The notes beneath the pieces are model-generated. The model saw nothing but the letters and a program-made list of their open reading frames with translations. It did not search any database and was not told the origin of the DNA. DNA of 64,000 nucleotides from Anaeramoeba flamelloides (Eukaryota; Metamonada; Anaeramoebidae): positions 2,232,001-2,296,000 of the forward strand of contig JANTQA010000057.1 of assembly GCA_027625915.1 (NCBI GenBank), written 5' to 3'. Made by a program: the position numbers and the translations under genes. This document shows positions 1-10,564 of this stretch, one piece after another. Position 1 is the first letter of the stretch; every line of letters begins with the position of its first letter.

Positions 1-100
1 GACCAAAGAAATAATTTAAAAGTAAAAAAATGAAATCCTCGAGTTATTGCACATATCAAAAATTCTCTTGACTTTTTCCAAGCTTTGAGCATTTTCAGAG

Positions 101-1140
101 ACTTGAAAGATAATTTCCAAACCTTTCCGAGACTTTTCAGCACTTTTAAAAGGGAAAAAGATTGGTAAAAATCATGTGATGGTTTGTTTTGTGGAAAAAA
201 AAAAGTGAAATCAAGAAAAAAAGTTCAACAAAGATTTTTTGATTGGTAACATTAATAGAAACCTGAAGAGAAGATGAATATAAGATCAATTAACAGAAGA
301 AACCAATTAAAGTCCAAAGTAGAATCCAGTCTATGGTTATCAGTTGGATCACCAAGTAAAATTTAGATTTTCTATCATATCAATAATGTTTGTATGCTTT
401 AGAGATCGCAAAAATAGACATATGTTTGAATGATCTTTGAATAATCAATCAACCAAAGAACAGTACTTATGTTAAGCCGTAGTACTTTAAGAATTGTTAT
501 AACCATTGTGGAAAAAAAGTGAAACACCCTTTTTAATTGAGAACATTACCTGAAAATTCAAAGAAAGATCTATTAAAAAACGAATAAATAAATAAATAAA
601 TACAAAACGAAGTATTCAGAACAATAATAGTTTTTTTTATACTATCTTTTGAAGGGATTTTTCTTTGATAGTTCAATTAATAAAAATTTGTTCAAAAAAT
701 TGACTATTTTTTACGATCTCCAAAACAACACCTTGAATTTTGATAATCAAGTAGATTTAAATTGTATCAGTTGGATTGGTAGGAAATAATATAATGGATT
801 ATTATTTGAAGTTAATTGGTTTCTTCTTTTTATTGATTTTACTTTTAGTTTTTTGGTAATGTTCCCATTTAAAATATGTGTTTCACTTTTTTTCCAAAAA
901 GGTAATGTCGAATCCTTCATTTTTGTTTTTTATCATTTATTTTTTCTCTTATTAGTCGATATTACTTTTCATTTTCATGCTCTATTCATGTGACCAATTA
1001 AAAAATCTTTGTTGAACTTTTTTTCTTGATTTCACTTTTTTTTTTCCACAAAACAAACAATCACATAATTTTTACCAATCTTTTTCCCTTTTAAAAGTGC
1101 TGAAAAATCTTGGAAAGGTCGGAAAATTATCTTGAAAACC
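101..1140. repeat. Foldback element with nested inverted repeats
   Basis: The arm at 101-249 is repeated in inverted orientation at 992-1140. Both contain GCACTTTTAAAAGGGAAAAA and a long GTGGAAAAAAAAAAGTGAAATC-type stretch, with only scattered mismatches over about 150 bases. A second, shorter inverted pair lies inside the loop (507-550 with 855-901, sharing GGAAAAAAAGTGAAACAC and GAACATTACC). A stretch of the loop (about 752-842) recurs at 51282-51372. No transposase reading frame is visible. It resembles a non-autonomous foldback DNA element. The right arm ends about 100 bases before the start codon of the next gene, so it may lie in or beside that gene's promoter. Confidence 0.75.
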
Positions 1141-1238
1141 TAACAAGGTTCAAAACTTTACATAAGTGATGAAATGTTATCTAAACTTTTTTAGAAGAAC
1201 AATTTTCATTTTTTTGTAAAATCCTTTCCTCTGTAAGT

Positions 1239-2531
1239 ATGACAAATAAAAAGGAAAAAAAAAATCTAAAAAGCACTCCTAATGATAACACTCAAGAAAA
1301 AAAGAACCCAACACTTAATGAAAGACCAACAAAAAAAGAATTAAAAAAGGTTAGCAACTTTGAAAAGGAATTTGAACAATTAGAAGACTTCCAGAAGTTT
1401 TGTAAATCACTTTATAATGATCCCAATTCATTAGAAACAAAAATATTGGAGCTATTTCGATCAGAAAAGAACCATCATCTTGCAAACACACTAATGAACA
1501 ACCCAACCATCTTTGCGGATTATTTTGTTCAGCTTTATGAAAAAGAACACTATAATAGACAATTACAGCAGTACCTCCAAAAAGCTAAGTACAAGGAAAA
1601 TTTGGACCATATGGAACAACAAAAAATCCTTGATCAGAAAAAAAGAATTCTTCAAAAACAACAGCAGCAACAAAAACAAACGAAATTCCTACAAAAACAA
1701 AAACGATTTTTTCAAGCAAAAAAGAAGAACAACAGAGGCTATTCCTGTGTCACTCCAAAAAAAACACAATCGTTTTATGGAAAAGGAAATGTGTTGGGGA
1801 GTAATTCAAAAAATAATTTTAACAGCAATTCAAATAATATTAATAAAAATTCAAATAATATTCGCCACAATAACATTTACAATACCAAGAGAAACCAATT
1901 GGGCGACAATAGTGTGAATCAAAATCGATTTATTAATCGCTTAGACAATAGAAACAGAACAAAAACAAAGCAAAGCCCGAAATCTTGGGATAACACAAGT
2001 AACTACCAGAAAAGACACCAAAGTTTTGGAATGCCGATCAAACGAAAAGGAAATGTGTTGGGGAGTAATTCAAAAAACAATTTTAACAGCAATCCAAATA
2101 ACATTCATAAAAATTCTCTGAATAATCAAGCAATTGGAATTGATGGTAATAAAGTAAATCAACAATTTAATACCTCAAATAAAAATAAGCAAACTCAAAA
2201 CTCTCAATCCTGGGACGGTGGAAGGCAATCGCCAATTGTTCAGTTGAGGAAAGAACAATTAATGAGAAAGAATAATAACAGGAACCAAAATGATCACTCT
2301 CTTGATCTCTCCAAAATACTTGAAAAGGTTAAAAAAAATGAGACTCCCAACAAAAATCCAATTCAAACAATTGATCCCAATTCTCATATTAACTATATCT
2401 CCCAAGATAAGTTCAATCAGATGAAATCATTTGGTATACCGGAAGAAAAATGTTTGTATTTATTACAAATTACACACGGGCATATTCAAAAGGCCATTTC
2501 ATTGTACTTCAATTCTGAGAAAAAAAAATAA
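1239..2531 (+). CDS. Low-complexity protein with C-terminal UBA-like motif
   Basis: A 430-residue single-exon frame with an ATG start and a TAA stop. The N-terminus is Lys-rich. Residues 45-115 form a more ordinary, probably helical segment that I do not recognise. Residues 115-165 are Gln/Lys-rich and probably coiled. Residues 180-350 are Asn-rich and hold two copies of an 88-residue imperfect repeat that both begin KGNVLGSNSKNNFNSN (residues 182 and 270). The last about 45 residues contain FNQMKSFGIPEEKCLYLL followed by an alanine-isoleucine helix. This has the spacing of a ubiquitin-associated (UBA) three-helix domain, with the usual methionine, phenylalanine-glycine loop and final helix. 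By family knowledge such domains bind ubiquitin; a ubiquitin-receptor role here is inference. No catalytic domain is visible. The upstream sequence ends in the foldback repeat arm. Confidence 0.75.
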   Translation: MTNKKEKKNLKSTPNDNTQEKKNPTLNERPTKKELKKVSNFEKEFEQLEDFQKFCKSLYNDPNSLETKILELFRSEKNHHLANTLMNNPTIFADYFVQLYEKEHYNRQLQQYLQKAKYKENLDHMEQQKILDQKKRILQKQQQQQKQTKFLQKQKRFFQAKKKNNRGYSCVTPKKTQSFYGKGNVLGSNSKNNFNSNSNNINKNSNNIRHNNIYNTKRNQLGDNSVNQNRFINRLDNRNRTKTKQSPKSWDNTSNYQKRHQSFGMPIKRKGNVLGSNSKNNFNSNPNNIHKNSLNNQAIGIDGNKVNQQFNTSNKNKQTQNSQSWDGGRQSPIVQLRKEQLMRKNNNRNQNDHSLDLSKILEKVKKNETPNKNPIQTIDPNSHINYISQDKFNQMKSFGIPEEKCLYLLQITHGHIQKAISLYFNSEKKK

Positions 2532-3063
2532 TTAATTAATTTATTGGTTGTTTTATTTGATAGTTTTAAATATTTTTTTTTTTATGTGCATATCTCAATA
2601 AACAAACTCCTTCCAAGATTTTTTTTTCTTAAATTTTTCTATACAAAAACGTTGGGCTACTGGTGCTTAGTCTCAAAAAAAAAAAACAATTTAGATTTAA
2701 GAAAAAAGTAGATTAAAGAGTTGCACTTTTAAATGTATTATTTTAAAAGTATAAAAAAATAACAAAAACAATAAAATGAAAATATTTCTATCGAAACAAT
2801 TGATATTCAAAAACATTTCGACTCTATTTACAATCCTTTGGTTTATAATTAAATTAAAAAATTTATAAAAAATGAAATAATAAAACTATTTCTAATTATT
2901 TTTAATTCAAAAGAATCCATAGATGTTAACCAAAGTTAGGTTATCTCCTTTATTATTTTCTTTTTATTTTGCATTTTCTTTTCAAAAAAAAAATCAATTT
3001 TATAGACTACATTATAAACTCCATTTCAAAAATTGTTACTCACCTGAAATAATAAATATACAA

Positions 3064-3093
3064 ATATATAGATATATATATATATATATATAT
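3064..3093. repeat. TA microsatellite
   Basis: An almost pure run of alternating TA bases. Similar runs occur at about 7315-7340, 40800-40819 and 58204-58235, all between genes. Confidence 0.9.
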
Positions 3094-4517
3094 TCTTTTG
3101 TATTCAAAAAAAACTAATAATTAAATCTGATCTGTAATTCACATTCAAGTCATTCTAAATATATAAAAACCTGAAATTTTAAAAATTAAAAAAAAATAAA
3201 AACCAATAACTAAAAAAAAGTTGTGAGTCGTAAATTTTGAAATAAGTATTACAGATTTTTTATGAATGAAATTTCACTAAAAAAAAGTTAACAAGAAGAT
3301 TTTTTATTAATTATTAAATTTATTTTAAAAGATATTATATAGTCTGAATTGTCTTTGTGAGTATTGGTTTTTTCGAAGATTTTTTTTTTTTTTTCACATT
3401 GATCTTTTGCAAAAAAAAAATAAATAAAACAAAATAAAAAAATCAAAAAAACAAAAAAGAAAAAAAAGAAATAAAAAAAAATATAAAACAAAAATTTGAA
3501 GAAATTAGAAAAAAAGATTCTGATTCAAAAAATTGAAAAGATTTTTTTGATAAATATCCATGGGACAGACCATCAAAAAAAATTCCATTAACATTATAAA
3601 GTGAGTCATTTTTTTTGAAAAATAGTTTAGATATTTGTTGATGATTTGAAATTAATAATGAAAGGTGCAATTATTGTTATAAATTGTCAAGTGATAAATA
3701 TCTAATAATAATTAGAGTTTTTAGTATAAAAGGGGAATAATGATAAGAGGATTAAAACATTAATTCCAAGACAAATTTTGTATCAGAGGATTTGTTTCTA
3801 AAAAAAACTTACCAAAAATTGAATTTTAAAAATATTGATTGGAATTTAAAATAATTTATTCGTATTTATCAACAAAGGACTATTTCAAATCATTTAAAAA
3901 TTGAATTATTTTTATTTTTTTTATCATTATTTTGAAGGTAATGAAATTTATTTCATCTGAAATTCTGAATTTCTAAACAAAACTTTCGATATTTATCAAG
4001 TAATGAATCAAAATGGAAAAAAAACTTACAACCCAAAAACATTAATACCTTTTTTTAGGATGGATTATTCTCAGAATGTATGGTGCTTTACTTACTAAAT
4101 TTACATTCCTGAAACAAATTGTCAAAAAAATCATATTTACACATTCTTGAAAAATATTAATAAAAATAAAACTATAATCGTTGTTATTTATGTTATGCCA
4201 ATGTTAATATTTTTTTCATTAGAACAGCCATAATCCTTAAATTACAATTAAATATCGAAAAAAAACCTTAAAATTTTAACATTTATGTAATTTATTTTTC
4301 AGATATCCCTAAGGGTATAACTTTTACACTTTTATTTTTATATTTTGTTATATGATAATATTTAGATTTTTTATTTTTTAAAATTAATATTTTGAATTAA
4401 TTTTATTTGTGAAAAAGATGTAAAATTTTAGATCAATAATAGAAAACCTGATTATTACTTTTATTTTTTTTTTTGGATTATTATCAATTTACGGAAATCA
4501 TTCAGATTGTATATAAT

Positions 4518-4680
4518 TATTGAGAGTAAGGAGTAATCAAATATTATTTACTAAATAAAAAAGAGAAGAAGAAAAATAATTAAAATATTAAAGAACAAAA
4601 ATATAATATTATTTGCATGACAGAGTTCAAAATTATCCATATCCTGGAACAGTTGGAGTAAAAACACCATAGAAAGATTA
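4518..4680 (+). repeat. Dispersed repeat family A, copy 1
   Basis: The core reads AAGGAGTAATCAAA, then TTTACTAAATAAAAAAGAG, a run of AAGAAGAAAAATAATTAAAA, a CATGAC box and a CTGGAACAGTTGG-like block. The same order recurs at about 5415-5570 and, in part, at 63138-63260. I see no coding capacity and cannot assign a class. Confidence 0.7.
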
Positions 4681-5235
4681 AAATCATTAAGATTTTTTGA
4701 TTTAAATATAATAAAAAAAATATCCAAATTAAAAAGTATTTATTTTGTTCTGAGACGAATTTTACAGGATTTTAAAAATTTTTGTTTGGGTGAATTTTTT
4801 ATATTAATGGTTTGATTAATTTTACTCATTTTTTTTTCTGAAAAAAAAAAGTAAAAAATGATATATATTCTTATTCTGCTAAAAAATAAAGAAATTATAT
4901 TTTTGAAATTTTAAAAGAATTATTATAATTATTTTCACCATTAATTCAATTTTAATGCGTTTGTTCTCAAAAATTCGTAAATTTCTTTTTTAAAGTGTAT
5001 TTTTACACTTCATTCACTTTAAATAAGATTTCTTTCTTATTCTTTAAAAATAATATATTTGTTTTTGAAATAATTCAGAAATATTTTGAAGGATTAAAAA
5101 AAGAAATAAATGGATTAAACTCATTATTAAATATAATTATTTTTGGAAATTATCTTTAAAAAATACACTTATAAATGGTAATCTAATTTTTCCTTGGTTT
5201 TGTAATTTCAAGATGTGGTAAAATTTTTTTTTTTT

Positions 5236-6062
5236 TATCCAGCGATCAAAATAAAATAACCGAACAACTATAATCCATGTTATAAAATATAATAGGCATT
5301 ATCTTTTTTTATTCTTGTTCCATGCATTATCCAATTAACTGACCAGTAGTATACCTAAATCAAAATCAATTTTGAAGGTAAAACCTTGAATTTTATTTAT
5401 TTATTTATTTATTTATTGTGAGAAAGGAGTAGTCAAAGAAAATTTACTAAATAAAAAAGAGAAGAAGAGAATAATTAAAATATTAAAGTAAAAAAATATT
5501 CTATCATTTACATGACTAAATTAAAAATTATACAGGTCCTGAAACAGGAGGGGTAAAAACCATATAGAATTATTATCAACAATAAATAATTTTCGACAAA
5601 CTGTGATTAATAAATTGGTATTCGATGACTCCTAAAAGTGGGGCACTATGTACCCGAATTTGTAAATTTTTTTTACTTTCTTTCTTTTTTTTTATTTATT
5701 TATTTATTGTGAGAAAATTTTTTGAATTTTTAAGTAAAATTTAAATTATTAATACAAATTGTACAAAAATTTTTCGTAATTTTAAAAGTATTTATTGAAA
5801 TGTTTTTTTTTTTTCAATAAAAATTTCTCTCAAAAATTTACTCTATTTTTTTATATAAATTTTCTAATTTGATCCTTCATTTTTAGAATTTCTTTATAAA
5901 TAAGATAACTTTAAGAAACCAATACCATATTTAAGTCTTGATTTATTGTCAGTTTCTTTGATTAGTTGATGTACCGATCTTTTATAACAAAAAAAACCAC
6001 AATTTTTATTTTGATACAATAGATTAAACATTTCTGTACAAGTTATTTTGAGAAAAATAGTT
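5236..6062 (+). repeat. Repeat family B copy split by a family A insertion
   Basis: The left part (5236-5400) contains ATCAAAATAA, ACTATAATCC and CAGTAGTATACCTAA. The right part (5700-6062) contains the family B blocks TTTGATCCTTCATTTTTAG, AAGAAACCAATACCATATTT and CTTTTATAACAAAAAA. Uninterrupted family B copies at 47877-48840 and 50790-51240 show that these two parts are normally contiguous. Between them lies a family A copy flanked on both sides by TTTATTTATTTATTGTGAGAAA-like sequence, possibly a target duplication plus a simple repeat. Confidence 0.7.
5415..5700 (+). repeat. Dispersed repeat family A, copy 2 (inserted in family B)
   Basis: Matches copy 1 through the AGGAGTAGTCAAAG, TTTACTAAATAAAAAAGAG and CCTGAAACAGGAGGGGTAAAA blocks. 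It continues through about 120 further bases before family B resumes. TTATTGTGAGAAA stands at both junctions. Confidence 0.65.
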
Positions 6063-6306
6063 GATTTTGTTTGAGGATTTATTTTAGTTATTATTCCCTT
6101 AATAAATTTCAAGAGTTCAATTCTAGGTGTGCAATTAAAGGTTCTTTGTACACATTTTGAGGAAGATTTTTATTAAAAATTGAATAAGCAAAATCCAAAT
6201 AAAATTGTTTTCATTTTTTTTATTTTTAAGATTTCAATTAAAGAGTCTCTTTTTGTCATTTCCATAAAACAGATTTCTAAATCAAATATCTTTCAAATTA
6301 TTGCAA

Positions 6307-6931
6307 ATGTCAACAAAAATTAAAAAAGAAGGAACTGTTACTGTTCGAACAAGGCGTGTAATGAGCAATAGATTATTAAGAAGAAAACAAATGATCATTG
6401 ATATTCTTCACCCTGGTCTTGCTAATGTCTCGAAAGAAGAACTTAGACAAAGAGTTGGAAGAGTAATTACCTTTTTACCACAATATTTTTTTTAAAAAGG
6501 ATCCTTACTAAAACCTTTTTGCTTTTAAGTGTTTTTTTTTTTGAACATATTTTTTTAATTTTTTTTTTTTGCTTTTTTTTTTTTTCTTTTTAAAAAACAA
6601 AAACACATGAAAACTTTACACACAAAACCAAAATGTATTGTTTTTTTATTCAAAGATGTACCATCTTAAAGATCCAAAATGTGTTCAATTATTTGGATTC
6701 AAAACAGTTTATGGTGGTGGAAGAAGTTCAGGATTTTGCTTAATTTATGATGACGCTGAATCTATGATGAAATTTGAACCAAAATACCGTTTAATTAGAC
6801 TTGGGCTTTTGGTCAAACCAGAAACAAACAGAAGAGCTAAAAAGGATCGTAAAAACAAAGGTAAAAAATTCAGAGGTAAATTCAAATTTGTTGGTGGAAA
6901 ACCAAAGAAGAAAAAGAAAGATGATGATTAA
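6307..6931 (+). CDS. RPS24: Small-subunit ribosomal protein eS24
   Basis: Two exons, 6307-6462 and 6656-6931, separated by a 193-base intron (GTAATT donor, TTCAAAG acceptor), encoding 143 residues. Exon 1 carries the conserved core [19 protein letters not shown] followed by I-D-I-L-H-P-G. Exon 2 carries [20 protein letters not shown] and continues with YDDAE and the [11 protein letters not shown] block, then a Lys-rich tail ending in three Asp. This is the eS24 order of blocks, and the length is close to the family norm of about 130-140. eS24 is a cytosolic 40S subunit component. An ATG two codons inside the longest open stretch was chosen because it gives the family N-terminus; upstream codons lack an ATG. 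The intron joins phase 0 to phase 0 at the expected position. Confidence 0.96.
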
Positions 6932-9900
6932 ATATCAGACACCTTTGTTGTCGAGGTGAAATTGGTTATTCTTTGAATTTCTTTTTAGATTTAAAAAAAA
7001 CAAAAAATCAAACAATTTTAAATCTATTACTTTTTTAAAATTGATAAATTGGTTGTTCACTTACACATTAAAAGATAATACCTAAAAAAAAATTAAAAAC
7101 AACAAAGAAAATAACAAAAAGTATGTAACAAATTTTCTTTTAGTGAAAATTATTAGAAACATATTTTGAGTTATCCATAATAATAAAGAATTCATAAAAA
7201 AACACAAATCTTCCATAAAAAAAAATGTTTCTTTTATTCTTATGATATTTCTTATCCTTTTTTTAAAATTAATTTGATCTGTTTATAAAAAAGTAAAGTG
7301 TTGTTTACAATTTAATATATATATATATATATATATATATTTGCAATCTCTTCCTTATTCTATTCTTTTATCAAATTATATGGTAGTCGCTCATAAATAT
7401 ACGCCAAAGTGTATTATTTTTGAGATTTGTTACAAATAAACCGAACATTTTATCAGAGCTTATATCAGAGTTTTATAATCAAAGTTTATAATAATTTTTA
7501 ATATACCAAAAATTCATATTGATAATTTCCTTTCGTTAAATCAAAAAATAATTTGTATGAACATTTTGGTTTGTATTAAAATAAACTTTTTTAGTAGAAA
7601 AAATTTAATTTTTTGTTTTTAATCAAATTTTAAATGAAAATTAGTTTTTTAAAATTATGCGAAAAGATTGAATTGATTGTAAAAAAAAAATATTTTACTC
7701 TCTTTTATTTGTTCAGAAAACTAAATTGAGTTCAAAATACTTCTAATGACTGTAATTAAAAGGTTCTTTTAACTACTCTTTGAATGAGGAGTCACAAATT
7801 TGTCGACTTCAAAACTCTCTCTCTTTGAGATATTAAGTGCCCCTGAACACTTAACCCTTACCAATAAAGCCTACGGATCTTTTCTTTTTTACTTTTCTAT
7901 CTTACTCTTCTTTCTCTTTTTCATATGTTTGTTTAAAAATATTTATTTTTTCTTTTCATTTTTAAAAGAAAAGCAATTCTACCAATGAATAATCTTTACA
8001 AACATTAAAAATATGATCATATACTCAAAATAAATTCGGCGCTTCGAAAAGTGCCGTCGATTACTATTGATTGCCTAACTTTTCAAGAATTTAGAAGAAT
8101 TTAGTAAAATAAAAGATTTTACTCAATTCTTATAAATTCTGGAAAAGCTCACAGTTTTTTTCTGTTTTTTTTTCTGCAAAATCTATCGATTTTAGTTAGG
8201 TTTTTTTGGGTTTTCTATTTATTTGTGAAGTTTTCTAGGTTTTTTTTACTTTTTGAAATAAACAGAAAATTTTAATAAATTTTCGATTTATTTCGAAAGT
8301 TAAAAAAAACCTTACGAAAATCAATAGATTTTCTAAAGAAAATAGAAACCCTCAAAAAAACCTAGAATACTTAGTAAATAAAACAGAAAACCTCAAGAAA
8401 TCCTAGAAAACTTTACTAATAAACATGAAAATCAAAAAAAGGCACACTTTGATTTATTTAATTTGTGAAAGAACACAAAATTAAATAAATTTTCATTTTA
8501 TTTCTCAAATTAAAAAAGCCTCACAGTAAAAAAGGGTGTAATTTTATCGAATCAACCCCCTTCAACAATAAATAATAATAATAACAATTAGTATTTTGTC
8601 TTTCCTTTTATAATTTAACTAAAGAAGTTATTGAACATATTGTTTATTATTGAATATAAGTACAATGAGAATATGAATTATGACAAGATTAAGCTTCAAT
8701 TTTCAATAATTTGAGAAAATCATGACTAGTCCTATTTTAACCCGAAAATCATATTATTCTACATTATCAAGATAAAATAAAAATTTTAAAATCAAGAGAA
8801 AGAAAATTATTTTTTACGAATCACCTTAAAAGGGGCCTCTTAGCTTTTAAAAAGCTTTGAAACTTTTAACTATGCTTTTCCCCTTTTATGGATTTAGAAA
8901 ATGTTTTAATTTGTTCAAAAGTGTCTTCAATGGTTTTAAAGACTTGAAAGACAGAAAACTACTATTATAGCCTAAAAATTATTTTTCTGTGAAAAAAAAA
9001 AATATTTCCTTTTTTTTTTTAGATAAAAAAAAATTCTACAAAAAAATTAAATGATTATACAAATAATCGTCCATTTCAACAATACGATTAAATATAAAAT
9101 ATATGGGTGTTTTTTAGTAAAAAATGAATGATTTCCTTACCAAATTAAATAATCAAAAAGAAAAAAGAAGAATTTTTATTTGTATTAGTGATTGTTTAAA
9201 AAAAACATTAAAATCTAGTTGTGTTTTCGATAGAATTCAAGTGTATTATCAAAGGGTAGAATAATAAGAATAAAGTAAAGTAAACACAATCTTAATAATT
9301 GATGATAATGTGAATAGTCTATTGTGAAAGTTTTTGACAAGTTATATATATATATATCCCTTTAAGCTTTCAGATAATATTGAAAATGTTTAAACCAAAA
9401 AAAAAATCCTTTTTTAAAATAATACATGTTAAGGATTGGATGTTTTAGAAGCTCATTTTACACATAAAAAATATAAAATACACAATTAATTGATAAACTC
9501 CTCATTTACTTTTCTTATTACCATTGTTGATTGAAAAAAAAAAAAAAAGATTGATCTTTCAATCAAATTAAAAACAATATCGAATAAAAATACTTAACTA
9601 TAACTTTAATTGAATAAAGTATGGTCATTATTGTTTTGTAAAAGAATAATTTATTTTTCAAAATTTGTTTTTTGATAAAAAGATTTTCTTATTTTTAAAG
9701 TTATGGATAGAAAAAGCCTATAGTTCATCAAATACATTTTTTACAATTTATTTTTAATCACGATATTTTGATATCCATCACATTATTTAATCACTTATCA
9801 AGGTTTTATAGTAATATAATTTTCTTAAATTAAATTGCAATTTTATTGATTATTGATATTTTTAATATTAATCATACTTTTTTCAACTTTATGGTGAAAT

Positions 9901-10564
9901 TAAAATGATATGACCAAATCCTTAAATATTTTGAAATTAAAAATAAATGTCAATGAGTGGAAGGAGATACACTTGTAACCTATTCTATAAACTATTTTTC
10001 TTAAGAGATAATTTTGTTTTAAAGAATTAAATTTTTTAATAATATAAAAAATATCAAGAAACTTATTTTAGGATCTCAAAATAAACTTTTTTAAAATATT
10101 TGATTTTATCTTTTTTTCATCTAATAATTGTATTTTAAGACAATACTAAAAGGTACGAATTTTGAGAAAGTAATCTTTCCATCAAAAAAAGAAGAATATA
10201 AAACTCAGCTAAAATCAATAATTATACATATTTTCAATACAACAATAAATAATTTATCCATAAAAGAATTCTTATTATCGATCATTTACTAATTGTAATT
10301 GATAAAACCAATAAAAAAAAAAAAAAAAAAAAATTAGAAAAAAAATTACAAAATAGAAACGATAATTAAATTGGAGAATTAATCTTTTAATTCTGATTTA
10401 ATTTTTTATTTATTGTAATTTTTTAAAAATAAAATTGATATTTACAATTATTTTTATCCGATAACAATAAGTAGGTAATATCAGATATAAATGAAATATA
10501 ATAATAATAAAATTTGGTAATTTGATTAAGAATATATAATTTGATATTTTAGTTGCCCTTCTTA
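6932..10564. other. Intergenic AT-rich stretch
   Basis: Contains a TA microsatellite (7315-7340) and a cluster of palindromic family G modules (8036-8535). The rest is AT-rich sequence without a supportable gene. A short frame at 7800-7988 runs into hydrophobic homopolymer-coded residues and has no recognised homologue. Confidence 0.55.
8036..8535. repeat. Family G palindromic module cluster
   Basis: Short self-complementary units follow one another: GGCGCTTCGAAAAGTGCC, an AGAATTT...AAATTCT unit around TTTTACTCAATTCTT, and a unit of the type AGGTTTTTTTTACTTTTTGA that runs through AAATAAACAGAAAATTTTA and returns in reverse complement. Linkers repeat CCTCAAGAAA and AGAAAACCT. The same modules recur at 12050-13110, 35455-35740, 44345-44560 and 63270-63545. 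Confidence 0.75.

Larger units (their letters stand above)
2532..6306. other. Intergenic AT-rich stretch with dispersed repeats
   Basis: No convincing gene. It holds a TA microsatellite (3064-3093), many A and T homopolymer runs, two copies of repeat family A (about 4518-4680 and 5415-5700) and one copy of repeat family B interrupted by the second family A copy. Short open frames at 3288-3670 are mostly phenylalanine or lysine runs created by homopolymers and are not supported as genes. Confidence 0.6.

Noticed and set aside
7800-7988. 62-codon frame next to a family G cluster
   Set aside because: The locally higher GC is intriguing, but the frame decays into Phe/Leu runs and has no good ATG start.
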